A DNA stretch of 64,000 nt from contig BIFP01000048.1 of assembly GCA_005402585.1 (NCBI GenBank), positions 62,001 to 126,000 of the forward strand, read 5' to 3'. The stretch is from Micromonosporaceae bacterium KJ-029 (lineage in GTDB: Bacteria; Actinomycetota; Actinomycetes; Mycobacteriales; Micromonosporaceae). Under the pieces are notes generated by a model. The model did not search any database, was not told the DNA's origin, and saw only the letters and a list, made by a program, of their open reading frames with translations. Shown here one piece after another: positions 42,538 to 50,981 of this stretch; the stretch's first letter is position 1; every line of letters begins with the position of its first letter. The position numbers and the translations under genes were made by a program.

Positions 42538-42989
42538 CGGTTCCTCAGCACTCGGATCACTGATCCGGAGGCGATCGCCGCGCCGCACCACCTGCGGATA
42601 CCGCAATCCCGGTCAAGCTGCCGTCTCCGCCGTCAACGGGAAGCACCACCACGACTCGGGCACCGCCACCACCGGTGCGCCTCGCAGGTGCCGCCGGGGG
42701 CGGCCACACCCGGCGAAACCATCGGCGGCCGCGGTGAGGATCCCGGTCAGATCGCCGATGACCTGCGCATTCCTGATCGACCGACGGGCTTGTCCGGCCA
42801 CCTCGTCCCGGCCACGGAACGCCAGCTCGCCGAGCGCCGTACGTCGTGCACCGTCGCGGCGGGCGGAACCGGCGGTGTCCGGCTGGGCGGTAGCGCATCC
42901 CCGCCCCGGGTCGGGTGGCGTTCAGACTGTGGCGGTCCCGCTCACTGTCCCGTCCGGCGAATCGCTGGTAGCGCTGATTGCCCGCACCT
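42538..42989. other. Intergenic region without a supported gene
   Basis: About 450 nt between the importer promoter and the end of the TfuA gene. A minus-strand open frame reads ELAFRGRDEVAGQARRSI and then ILTAAADGFAGCG, ending near 42613. It has no recognised family, no ribosome site and no clear start, so it may be a gene relic. Nothing else is seen. Confidence 0.35.
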
Positions 42990-44378
42990 TCAGGCCGCGA
43001 CCTGGGCCAGGGCACGCTCGACGTCGTCGGCGTTCCAGTCCAGGAAGGGGAGCATCATCTCTCGGCCGTAGGTGTGGAGCTGCCCGAGCGACGTGATCGC
43101 GCGATCTCTCGCCGCGGCCAGCACGGTGTCCGGCGCGTCCGCGACTCCCCAGATCCGGGCGAAGTGGCTGAGCACCCGCTCCCGCTTGAGCCGGTGCACC
43201 GAATAGCGAGGCGACAACTCGGCTACCCGCTGGTTCTCCCGCCGGCAGGCGGTGACCGCGTGGGACGCTTTCGCCCACAGCTCGGCGGGCTGCGTGAACA
43301 GTTGCGGGCAACCGTGTAGCGGTGCTCCACCGGGCGCGCGATAGGAGCGCACCAGGACGCGTAGGAGCTTCTCCCGCTCGTCGAGAGACAGCTCCGGCCC
43401 GGCCAGCCAGTACTGCTCCACCGAGCCGGCCAGGCGCACGCCACCGAGTCGCTCGGCGGCCCGCGCCACGCAACGATCCTCCAGCTCCCTCCGCTCGGCT
43501 GCCGGGATGGGTTGTGCCGTGGGTGCACCGTCGGCGATCACGCCCATGGCGTACAGCGCCCACCGCTCGGGGAAGGCCGGGTCGTAGAGCTGGAGAAACC
43601 TCAGCACGCTGACATCGTCGACCGGCTCGCCGCCGACCGGTCGGACCCGATTCTGGTCGAGCCAGGCTCTCAGGAAAGGGGTCACCGGCACCCGTTCCCG
43701 CGGCTCGGCAGCGCTCGCCCGGCCATCGGCCCGGCCGCCAGCGACGAAGTCGAGCGCCTTCAGAGCATCCTCGCGCTGGACGCCGCCCCCCTTCTTGCGG
43801 GCCACCTCTCGGAGCCTCGCCGACAGCTCCTCCCCGCCCGGATCCCTCGCCGACCGGGCCTCGAGCACCGGCCAGGACCTGTCGGCGACCGGAAGGGACT
43901 CCGCGAGCGTACTGAGGCGAGCGCTCTCGTCGGTGCTCAGCTCACCGGCTACCACCGCGGAGCGTAGGACGACGCGCATGTTGATCAGTGACTCTGACCT
44001 GGGCTGGTGCTTTTCGTCCGGGCCACCGGGCCCGACCGCGACCTCGTCGTCCCCGTCCACGGTCCCGGCGCGATACATCTCGAAGACTGTGCCTATGCCC
44101 ACCATGCCGTAGGTGTGCAGCTCGGCCGCCCGCAAGGCTCCCATCCCCGCGGCGCCGACGACGCGAACCCCCTCCTGGAGAAGCCACAGGATCTCCTGGT
44201 TCCGGACCGGCAGCCGCTCGTAGAAAACGCCGTCGATGATGAGGACGGTGTCTCCGCGACGCGGACGCAGCTGGAGCAGATCTCCGTGCGCCACGGGCGG
44301 GTGCAGCACCGCCCCGGGCAGCCGCTCGTGCACGTCCGTGTGCGAGATCGTCGAACCTACATAGACGTGCGTGCTCAT
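42990..44378 (-). CDS. tfuA: TfuA-family RiPP thioamidation protein
   Basis: 462 aa from ATG 44378, overlapping the upstream YcaO stop (ATGA). The N-terminal about 230 residues are a clear TfuA domain: YVGSTISHTDV, LPGAVLHPPVAHGDLLQLRPR, VLIIDGVFYERLPVRNQEIL, GVRVVGAAGMGALRAAELHTYGMVGIGTVFEMYR and a following DGDDEVAV. The C-terminal half (about 250-462) is helical and less conserved, as in longer TfuA proteins. TfuA partners YcaO to convert a peptide amide to a thioamide, probably by handling sulfide. Coupled directly to such a YcaO. Confidence 0.92.
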   Translation of the reverse strand: MSTHVYVGSTISHTDVHERLPGAVLHPPVAHGDLLQLRPRRGDTVLIIDGVFYERLPVRNQEILWLLQEGVRVVGAAGMGALRAAELHTYGMVGIGTVFEMYRAGTVDGDDEVAVGPGGPDEKHQPRSESLINMRVVLRSAVVAGELSTDESARLSTLAESLPVADRSWPVLEARSARDPGGEELSARLREVARKKGGGVQREDALKALDFVAGGRADGRASAAEPRERVPVTPFLRAWLDQNRVRPVGGEPVDDVSVLRFLQLYDPAFPERWALYAMGVIADGAPTAQPIPAAERRELEDRCVARAAERLGGVRLAGSVEQYWLAGPELSLDEREKLLRVLVRSYRAPGGAPLHGCPQLFTQPAELWAKASHAVTACRRENQRVAELSPRYSVHRLKRERVLSHFARIWGVADAPDTVLAAARDRAITSLGQLHTYGREMMLPFLDWNADDVERALAQVAA

Positions 44379-45607
44379 GTGACGGCATCCTTGGCAGCGG
44401 TCCTCGGGATGGCATGCCGGGCCTCGAACGACAGACCGGCCGTCACCACCTTCACGACAGAGAAAGCATCGCTGGTGCTGAGATCGACGTACAGCGGAAC
44501 GGAGTTCGTCCTCGAACTGATCAGACCGTCCAGCCAGACCAGCTCGGCGTTCAGGTCCTGGAAGGGCTGGGCTGCCGCCGCCACTTCCTTCCAGTCCGCG
44601 GTAGGTGGGAAGCTCCTGGGCTCGGACGGTCGGGGCTCCGCCGCCACCCGCCACGCCTGGTTGGCGTCATCGTGGGCAGCGGTGATCGCCACCAGCCGGC
44701 TCTGCGCGGCCTCGGTCAGGGCACGAGAGAGACCGACGGCGGGGTCACTGTGGACGCCGGATCCGGCCGCCACCCGGTAACTCCCGTCCCACAGGTATGC
44801 CACGAAGGTGCTGACCGGCCACCGGCTGGGGACCACGAGGACCTCCACGTGCATGCCGGCTCGCGCGATCATGCCAAGCAGGTCGTTGACGGGCTCGTCG
44901 TCGACCGTTGTGAGATCCAGATACGCTCGCTTCTCGGCCGGCACGGACCGCAGGCTCGCGATACTGTCACGCTCCACGACCTCGTACAGGCCGTGTAGCG
45001 CGGCCTCGGAGAAGGTGTTCCCGCTCGCCAATCCGTTGCTCGACGGTCGCAGCATCGGGGGAACCCAGGTGTCGGCGACCTCCGCGCCGAGTTCCACGTA
45101 CTGCCGTGGCACCGGGTGGACGGCTTCCCCGGTCACGGTGGACGCCTCGACCCAGTCGAGCGGCGTCTCCTCGCTCAACAGGCTGCCACGGTACTGGGAC
45201 AGCTCGCCGAGCGCGTACGGCAGTGGCAGATCTTTGGCACTGGTGTTGCGGATGGCGGGTGGTGGGCAGGCATTCTCGGCGTGCCACAGCTCCACGGACT
45301 CCATGACCGCCGACAGCCGCGCGAGCAGGTGCGTGTGCCCCTTGCCGTGCGAGATGGTGAACGTCCTGGCCAGCGGCCGGATTGCCAGTATCACCGGGAT
45401 CCCGAGGGTGTCGAACCTGGTGATGTCGGCGACCCGCGTGACACCGTACCCGGTGAGCAGCGGCTGGATGGTCTCCCAGGTCTCCTCGGGAGCTCGCGCG
45501 CGATGGGTACCAGGCAGCCGAACCTTCGGACTCGCCCTGGACAGCAGGCTTCTTTCCCGCTGCGAGGTGAGCGAATCTCCAGCTGTCGCAGCTACGTCCT
45601 GAGCCAT
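44375..45607 (-). CDS. ycaO: YcaO-domain protein, TfuA-associated (thioamidating)
   Basis: 410 aa from ATG 45607 (ATG 45613 two codons earlier is possible; ribosome site weak). YcaO ATP-binding elements: TFTISHGKGHTHLLARLSAVMESVELWHAE, SSNGLASGNTFSEAALHGLYEVVERDS and LTEAAQSRLVAITAAHDD. It lacks the Pro-rich C-terminal tail of azoline cyclodehydratases. With TfuA next door it should phosphorylate a backbone amide O and allow replacement by S. It lies downstream of the precursor gene, past a strong hairpin. Confidence 0.9.
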   Translation of the reverse strand: MAQDVAATAGDSLTSQRERSLLSRASPKVRLPGTHRARAPEETWETIQPLLTGYGVTRVADITRFDTLGIPVILAIRPLARTFTISHGKGHTHLLARLSAVMESVELWHAENACPPPAIRNTSAKDLPLPYALGELSQYRGSLLSEETPLDWVEASTVTGEAVHPVPRQYVELGAEVADTWVPPMLRPSSNGLASGNTFSEAALHGLYEVVERDSIASLRSVPAEKRAYLDLTTVDDEPVNDLLGMIARAGMHVEVLVVPSRWPVSTFVAYLWDGSYRVAAGSGVHSDPAVGLSRALTEAAQSRLVAITAAHDDANQAWRVAAEPRPSEPRSFPPTADWKEVAAAAQPFQDLNAELVWLDGLISSRTNSVPLYVDLSTSDAFSVVKVVTAGLSFEARHAIPRTAAKDAVT

Positions 45608-45653
45608 ATGCATCCTGAACCATGCCGAGGATATTCGGGGGCCGTACACACAA

Positions 45654-45688
45654 CCGTGGTCGGCGCAGGACTCCTGCGCCGACCACGG
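45654..45688. terminator. Perfect 16-bp hairpin between precursor gene and YcaO/TfuA
   Basis: Left arm 45654-45669 (CCGTGGTCGGCGCAGG), 3-nt loop, right arm 45673-45688. There are no mismatches and no T tract. Located 117 nt after the precursor stop and 47 nt before the YcaO start, so it can act as a partial terminator that makes precursor mRNA exceed enzyme mRNA. Confidence 0.75.
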
Positions 45689-45804
45689 TCGCAGCTCTCG
45701 CCGCTTGACGCACTTCATGCGTCGCGCTGCCTCGAACTCGCTACTCCGGAGCGCGATGGTCCGGGTTCACGGCTAGGCAGCCGGAGCCCACAACTACTGG
45801 GCGG

Positions 45805-45957
45805 CTACTCCTCCGGCGAGTCGAAGTAGTGGCACGCCGACGACCCGCAGGCCCCCGTCTCGAGCTCCGAGATGACACCTTCCACGCTCTCCTCGAAGAG
45901 GGAGTCGAGGCGGTCATCCGCAGCGACCTTGTTGAACTCGAGCAGCTCGATGTTCAT
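45805..45957 (-). CDS. RiPP precursor peptide (50 aa)
   Basis: ATG 45957 to TAG 45805, preceded by GGGGGCG about 5 nt upstream. The leader starts MNIELLEFNKVAADD and is acidic and amphipathic; residues 17-33 are rich in Glu, Leu and Val (a predicted helix for RRE binding). The C-terminal core has Cys37, Ser39, Ser40, Cys42 and Ser47 in CGSSACHYFDSPEE. Two Cys and up to three Ser are potential sites for azoline formation; Gly, Ala and His bonds are candidate thioamide sites. There are no Cys in the leader and no Lys after residue 10. Position between the two enzyme sets, the fitting length and the clean leader/core split support the call; the modification pattern is inference. Confidence 0.82.
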   Translation of the reverse strand: MNIELLEFNKVAADDRLDSLFEESVEGVISELETGACGSSACHYFDSPEE

Positions 45958-46179
45958 GCAGCGCCCCCGATCTTGATCTTGATGGGATAGTGCGGAGATA
46001 GATTAACTTAAGGTTCCAAATCGATCAACCGGTGGGACGCTCCGCTCCGAACCGGTAGCGGACACATGGCCAACCGGCCACGACGCGAGCCGAACCGGGC
46101 GTGACCAGCACCAGTTGCGTGACGCCAGGCCTGGGTAGATCATGGCGGGATCATCTGGCATCGATGCGGGGGATCACCC
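45958..46179. promoter_or_regulatory. Divergent control region of the precursor and condensation-domain genes
   Basis: 222 nt, with an A+T-rich segment at about 45970-46025 unlike the surroundings. Leftward promoter candidate: TTGATC (46028-46023), 17-nt spacer, TAATCT (46005-46000), giving a leader of about 35 nt for the precursor mRNA. The leader contains a CTTGAT repeat (about 45972-45983). No clear rightward promoter was picked out. Confidence 0.5.
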
Positions 46180-47499
46180 ATGGCAACTGCACCAGCGGTA
46201 CGGCTGGCGGGCCTGCCGTCGCGGCAAGCGCCGATGACCTGGGGACAGAAGAACCAGTACATCGCCATCGAGATGTCCGGCGAGGAGTCCTACCGCCAGA
46301 ACCTGGTGCGATCCGTGCCCGTGCCGCCAGGTGTCGAGACGGCCCTGATCTGCGAAGCGCTCGCGGGAATACTCAGCCGCCACGAGGCGCTCCGGACACA
46401 CTTCGGCCGGTGTGAAGAGGACGGGTTCTGGCAGCGGGTCTCCGGCTCCGTGGACCTCCCGTTGCTCATGTTCGACGCGGCGGATGACGCAGAGCTCGCG
46501 ACCGCGAAGGCTCACGTGGCAGGGCACAACTTCGATCACGAGACCCAACTGCCCGTACGTTTCGCGGTGGTGAGCCACCCCGACGGCACGCGTTCGGTGG
46601 AACTCGCGGTGTCGCACCTGGCCGCGGATGCGGCCGGAGCTGACGTGCTGGCGGGAGAGGTGGGCCGGGCGCTGGCGGGCGAGGCGCTGTTGCCGGCGCC
46701 GCAGAAGCAGCCGGTGGACCGGGCCGCCTGGGAGGGCTCGCCCGAGGGCCAGGCGATGGCGGCACGCAACGTGGATCGATGGCGGACGTTGATGCAGGCC
46801 GGTGCGACCAAGGTACCGGCCGCACGCGGGGACGGGCTGCGACCACGCTTCTGGAAAGGAGGGCTGGCGTCGCCCGCGTTGCGCATCGTGCTGCCGGCGC
46901 TCGCCACCCGACTGAGGATCTCGCCCACCGCACTGGTGCTGGCGGGCATGGCGCACGTCGTGGCCGCCCGGTTCGGCTTGGACTCCGTCGCGATCCGCAT
47001 CGGGTTCAACAACCGGGTCGCCCGGCCGGACAAAGTGGCCATCGAAAGCCTGATGGGCTGGGGGTTGTGCCACCTGACCGAGGTCGACGGTGATCGTACT
47101 CAGCTGGCGAAGGCTGCCGCCAACCAAGCCTTCCAGGCCTACACGACGGCCCGATTCGACATCTACGACGTGCTTGAGGTCGCCGACCGGCTCAGGAGCG
47201 AAGGCGCCGGCGAGACGCTGCCACAGTTCTTCCTCAATATCATCGACCTGCCAGCCCCGGCCGCCGATCTGAGGCTCCACCACGACCACCTGCGGGAGTT
47301 GCAGGCAGCCGCCACCTTCGACGCTGCGCCCAGCCACACCAGGGACAGCAGTGGACTGTTCATCCTGCAGGTCACCCAGGTGCCTGAGGCGGTCCGGCTG
47401 GGCTTCCTGCTCGACACCCGGTTGCTGTCGAAGGCCGAACTCGAGCAGACCCTTCGCCAGGTCGAGGACTGGCTGGTCAGCCTGGCGCTAAAGCGGTAG
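46180..47499 (+). CDS. Free-standing condensation-domain protein
   Basis: 439 aa from ATG 46180 with GGGGG 7 nt upstream. The fold of NRPS condensation domains is traceable across the whole length: an N-terminal WGQKNQYIAIEM, EALAGILSRHEALRTHF, the active-site region ELAVSHLAADAAGADVL, and late SPTALVLAGMAHVVAARFG, IRIGFNNRVARPDKVAIESLMGW and FFLNIIDLP. The motif HHxxxDG appears as SHLAADA: the second (catalytic) His146 and Asp150 remain, while the first His is Ser and Gly is Ala. No A or PCP domain is attached. It could join a carrier-bound acyl or aminoacyl unit to the modified peptide. Only rightward gene in the cluster core. Confidence 0.82.
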   Translation: MATAPAVRLAGLPSRQAPMTWGQKNQYIAIEMSGEESYRQNLVRSVPVPPGVETALICEALAGILSRHEALRTHFGRCEEDGFWQRVSGSVDLPLLMFDAADDAELATAKAHVAGHNFDHETQLPVRFAVVSHPDGTRSVELAVSHLAADAAGADVLAGEVGRALAGEALLPAPQKQPVDRAAWEGSPEGQAMAARNVDRWRTLMQAGATKVPAARGDGLRPRFWKGGLASPALRIVLPALATRLRISPTALVLAGMAHVVAARFGLDSVAIRIGFNNRVARPDKVAIESLMGWGLCHLTEVDGDRTQLAKAAANQAFQAYTTARFDIYDVLEVADRLRSEGAGETLPQFFLNIIDLPAPAADLRLHHDHLRELQAAATFDAAPSHTRDSSGLFILQVTQVPEAVRLGFLLDTRLLSKAELEQTLRQVEDWLVSLALKR

Positions 47500-47513
47500 C
47501 GGCGCTCAGCCCG

Positions 47514-47533
47514 ACCGCCGAGCCACCGGCGGT
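47514..47533. terminator. Small hairpin between convergent cluster genes
   Basis: 7-bp perfect stem (ACCGCCG and its complement) with a 6-nt loop in the 33-nt gap between the convergent condensation-domain and ligase genes. It could serve both directions. Confidence 0.4.
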
Positions 47534-48927
47534 CATCGCTCGCCGGCCTGCAACTGCACCGTGACGCTGCGGTAGTCGAGTTTCCCGGAGTACAAGCGCG
47601 GAAGGGCCATCTCTTTGCGCCGCAGGCATCCGCGGGGCAGCCCCCATCGGTCAGCTATCTGGTTCAACTCGGACCCGTTGCTCGCCGTGGCACCGCTCTC
47701 GTGGCACACGGCAATCGTCTCGTCCGGGTACGGGACTGCCATCACCTCCGTCCCCAACGCTCGCCTCAACTCGCCCTCCAGCTGGTCGAGCTGGATCCGG
47801 CGGCCCAGCACCTTCGTCTGCCGGTCGACTCGACCGCTCAGGTACAGAAGGCCGTTCGACAGGTACCCCAGGTCACCCGTGCGGAGTCGGCTCCCGTGCG
47901 TGTCGCCGAGACCCAGGTCGGACCGCGACGTCGCGTAGCCGAGCATCACGTTAGGCCCGGTGTAGACCACTTCGCCGACATCGCCCTCGGGCACCGGCCC
48001 ACCATCTCCGTCGACGACTTCCGCGCGACCTCCCGGCACCGGGCGTCCCACCGAGTCTGGATGCCGCTGCGCGGCGTCCATGTCGAGCACGGAGATCCGC
48101 GCGGTCGCTTCCGCCTGGCCGTACATGACGTTCACCTGGCCGCCGACTGACCTCATCAGCTCGATGAGCGTCGACACCTCGGTCGGGTCGATCCGGCCGC
48201 CCGCTACCAACACCCTCCCCATCGACGGATGTGCCCGAGGACTCCACCCCCTGGACAGGAGCATCCGGCAGGTGGTGGGGAGCAGCCCGACAGCCGAGGC
48301 TTTCAGCTGGTCCAGCTGCCACCAGAAGCTCCGGGCGGTGGGGGCCGCGTCTGTCAGCGCCAGGCTGCCGTTCGAGACCAGGTGTGAGTTGATGATGGAA
48401 AGCCCGAAGGCGTAGTCCGCGGGAAGCGACGTCGCCGCTCGCTCTCCGGGCTCGATGCCGGTCGCCTCGGCTATGGCACGTGCGTTCGCAAGAAGATTGT
48501 CATAGGAGAGCCGGACCGCCCGGGGGGCGCCGGCCGAGCCGGACGTGGACAAGATCATTGCCAGCGCCGGGTGCAACCCCGGCTCGGCCGGCTGTGCCCC
48601 TAGCCTGCGCATCCACTCGACGGCACCGTTGTGCACCGACGCGTCAGGACGGAAGACGTCTCTCGACGAGGACACGAGCCTTGACGGAGCGCCGTCGACG
48701 AGCAACACCGCATGCCCCGACGAGAGCGCAGCCAGATAGGCCGCGAGGCCGTCGATCGAGCGTGGCTGGCTGATCTCCACCAGGAGTTTTCGACCTGCGG
48801 GCAGCCGCTCCCGCCACTCGTCCCGTCGGGCTCGGAGCTCGGCCACCGGGATCTCTCCCAGCCGGCCGTCTACGACGACGATCTCGCGTTCGTCCCGGGT
48901 TGACAGCAGGTCAAGATCCTCGTTCAC
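47533..48927 (-). CDS. Adenylate-forming ligase A (AMP-binding enzyme)
   Basis: 464 aa from GTG 48927; a TTG at 48972, overlapping the carrier-protein stop, would add 15 residues of unconserved look. ANL-superfamily motifs: ILSTSGSAGAPRAVRLSYDN (P-loop, slightly variant), SLPADYAFGLSIINSHLVSNG, NVMYGQAEATARI, LRTGDLGYLSNGLLYLSGRVDRQTKVLGRRIQLDQLE, and Lys in LYSGKLDYRSV for adenylation. The size and missing extras fit an acyl- or aryl/amino acid-activating enzyme that loads the neighbouring carrier protein. Substrate cannot be read by eye. Confidence 0.85.
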   Translation of the reverse strand: MNEDLDLLSTRDEREIVVVDGRLGEIPVAELRARRDEWRERLPAGRKLLVEISQPRSIDGLAAYLAALSSGHAVLLVDGAPSRLVSSSRDVFRPDASVHNGAVEWMRRLGAQPAEPGLHPALAMILSTSGSAGAPRAVRLSYDNLLANARAIAEATGIEPGERAATSLPADYAFGLSIINSHLVSNGSLALTDAAPTARSFWWQLDQLKASAVGLLPTTCRMLLSRGWSPRAHPSMGRVLVAGGRIDPTEVSTLIELMRSVGGQVNVMYGQAEATARISVLDMDAAQRHPDSVGRPVPGGRAEVVDGDGGPVPEGDVGEVVYTGPNVMLGYATSRSDLGLGDTHGSRLRTGDLGYLSNGLLYLSGRVDRQTKVLGRRIQLDQLEGELRRALGTEVMAVPYPDETIAVCHESGATASNGSELNQIADRWGLPRGCLRRKEMALPRLYSGKLDYRSVTVQLQAGER

Positions 48928-48968
48928 TCCATACCTACCCGACTCTCGCCCGACCGGCCTGGCCGCCG

Positions 48969-49520
48969 TCAACTGCCCTGCCTGGACCCCGTCGCCTCCC
49001 GGATCGCCTTGGCAACCTCACTCAGTGACGGCGCCCCGTACAGGTCGACAGCGGAGAGCGTCACGCCGAAGGTGTGCTGAATCCGGTCGGAAAGCTCCAG
49101 GGCGGTCAGCGAGTCTCCACCCAGCGAAGCCAGATCGTCGGTGACGCTGACGGCGACCCCGGGGAGCGAGTCCTCGATCAGCTCAGACACCGTCCGCAGC
49201 ACCACTTCCTCCTCCGTCGACCCCGCCGGCCGGTAGGTGAACGTGTACCCACTACTCAGAAGAAGCTCGGTGGCCGCCGCGTGGTCGAGGGCTCCATCGG
49301 ATTGTCGCGGCATGCTGGCGGTCGGGACCACCACCAGCGGCACCCCCAGGTCACCGGCCACATCAAGGACGTCCTGTCGGATCTCCGGCCCTACCCGAAA
49401 GCCGTCCGGTACGACGATCACTGTCACTTGCGGCTCCGCCGACGGCAGGATCTCCGCGTCGACGACGCGCGGGTTACCCCGGAGCTGCTCAATCCACTGG
49501 TACCTGTCGTCCACCGACAT
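48969..49520 (-). CDS. Carrier protein (ACP/PCP) with N-terminal A-domain-like remnant
   Basis: 183 aa, starting right after the stop of ligase B. The C-terminal about 80 residues are a phosphopantetheine carrier: VLRTVSELIEDSLPGVAVSVTDDLASLGGDSLTALELSDRI with attachment Ser137 in GGDS, then LSAVDLYGAPSLSEVAKAI. The N-terminal about 90 residues (RVVDAEILPSAEPQVTVIVV, PLVVVPTASMPRQSDGALDH) look like the small C-terminal subdomain of an adenylation domain but lack its usual catalytic Lys (normally in GKxxR). It should carry the unit activated by the flanking ligases for the free condensation protein. Confidence 0.85.
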   Translation of the reverse strand: MSVDDRYQWIEQLRGNPRVVDAEILPSAEPQVTVIVVPDGFRVGPEIRQDVLDVAGDLGVPLVVVPTASMPRQSDGALDHAAATELLLSSGYTFTYRPAGSTEEEVVLRTVSELIEDSLPGVAVSVTDDLASLGGDSLTALELSDRIQHTFGVTLSAVDLYGAPSLSEVAKAIREATGSRQGS

Positions 49521-50981
49521 CTAATCGGCCTCTCTCTTGACCCTCGCCAGTTGCTGTCCCAGCGCTCGCAGCCTTCCCCGCGACATCTTTCCGGCACCGT
49601 CCCGAGGTAGGCCGTCCACGCAGAAGACCCGCCTCGGCACGATCGCCGCGGGCACCCGGGCCCGTAGCCAGGGCCGCAGGTCAGCTTCGGAGAGCGCCGG
49701 CCCGTCCGGCACGACCAGGGCGATCACGGTGAACTGGTCCTCGCCCCGCTCCACCGCGCACACCCCCGCGTCGGCGACACCTGGGTGGTGACACAGCGTG
49801 TCCTCGAGATCCTCGGCATCGAATGTCTCACCGGCAACCGTGATCCGGCTCAGCGATCGGGGGGCCAGATACAGGTAGCCGTCCGAGTCCAGCCATCCCT
49901 CGTCGCCGACGCTGGCCAGCCCGTCCAGGCTTCGACGCAGTTGCTCCCGCTGGTTCAGATAGACCGGTGCGCCCCTCCTGCCCGTACTCGTGAAGACGAG
50001 ACCTTGGACGCCGGGCGGCACCATCTCGCCGTTCGCGCCGACGATCCGCACCTTGGTGAAGAAGCCCCTGCCGACTGTTCCCGGCCGCCGCAGCCACTCG
50101 GTCCCGCTGACCGCTGTCGCCCCGATGCCCTCGGTACTGCCGTAGGTCTCGTAGACCCGTTCGGGCCCGAGCCGGTTGATCCAGTACCGCTTCAGATCAT
50201 CGGCGCACCGCGCGCTCATGTGCACCAGCGCGCGCAGGGACTTCAGGCTCGCCCTGCCGTCGTCGGCCCGCTGCATCATGCGCAGGTGAAACGGCGTCGC
50301 CTGCAGCCACTCCAGCTGGTGCTCGTCTATCAGCTCCAGGAACGTGGCCCCTTGGAAGCCGGCTGGGACGACTATCGTGTTCCCGTCGGTCAGGCCTTCG
50401 AGAAGGAAGGTCATCGCCGACGCGTGCGGCGGCAGGCTGGCCATCATCTGCACCTGACCGGGACGCCAGCCGAGCACCGACGTCAACCGCAACGGGCGAG
50501 GCTGCGAGGACACCAGTCGCATTCTCACGTCGATCACCTGCCGGCCTCCCCCGCTGGTCCCGCCGGTCGGGAGGACCAGTGCGTGCGGCGGCAGCCGCTC
50601 TCCGGCACCTGCCGGCTCCGGCGAGGGCAGGTGCAGGCGCTCAGGCTGCGACGCATCGAGGACCGCCACGCCCGCCCTGAGCAGGCGGTCCGCGGACCCG
50701 TCGTGTTCGAGCCGGGACCGGACAGCGACCGGCACCGGGCACCGGAGGGCTGCTATCAGCGACAGGTAGGCGGCCATCCCGCCGGTGCTGCCCACCAGCA
50801 CGCATGCGGGCCCGGCCTTCGCCAGGCTCGACATCAGGGTCTGTTTCAGCGCTCCGGTCAAGCCGGCCAGCTCACCGTACGAGACTGTCGTGCCATCCTC
50901 GGCGAAGATGAGCGCCGGTCGGCCTCGCTCACTCGCCGCCAGCTCCGTGAGGCGGAGGTCGAACTCGTTAGCCGTTCGCAT
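49521..50981 (-). CDS. Adenylate-forming ligase B
   Basis: 486 aa from ATG 50981, which lies inside the end of the SagB-type gene (14-nt overlap). ANL elements: LVLPTGGTSGGGRQVIDV (atypical P-loop), MASLPPHASAMTFLLEGLTDG, LEWLQATPFHLRMM, RVYETYGSTEGIG, VGDEGWLDSDGYLYLAPRSLSRITVAGETFDAEDLED and catalytic Lys in PRDGAGKMSRGR. The P-loop lacks the usual TSGSTGxPK lysine. Followed without a gap by the carrier protein. Whether A and B activate different units, or one acts as a thioesterification partner, is open. Confidence 0.85.
   Translation of the reverse strand: MRTANEFDLRLTELAASERGRPALIFAEDGTTVSYGELAGLTGALKQTLMSSLAKAGPACVLVGSTGGMAAYLSLIAALRCPVPVAVRSRLEHDGSADRLLRAGVAVLDASQPERLHLPSPEPAGAGERLPPHALVLPTGGTSGGGRQVIDVRMRLVSSQPRPLRLTSVLGWRPGQVQMMASLPPHASAMTFLLEGLTDGNTIVVPAGFQGATFLELIDEHQLEWLQATPFHLRMMQRADDGRASLKSLRALVHMSARCADDLKRYWINRLGPERVYETYGSTEGIGATAVSGTEWLRRPGTVGRGFFTKVRIVGANGEMVPPGVQGLVFTSTGRRGAPVYLNQREQLRRSLDGLASVGDEGWLDSDGYLYLAPRSLSRITVAGETFDAEDLEDTLCHHPGVADAGVCAVERGEDQFTVIALVVPDGPALSEADLRPWLRARVPAAIVPRRVFCVDGLPRDGAGKMSRGRLRALGQQLARVKREAD

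Noticed and set aside
42613..42801. Short minus-strand frame downstream of the importer promoter
   Set aside because: No start, ribosome site or family; kept only as a note on the intergenic region.
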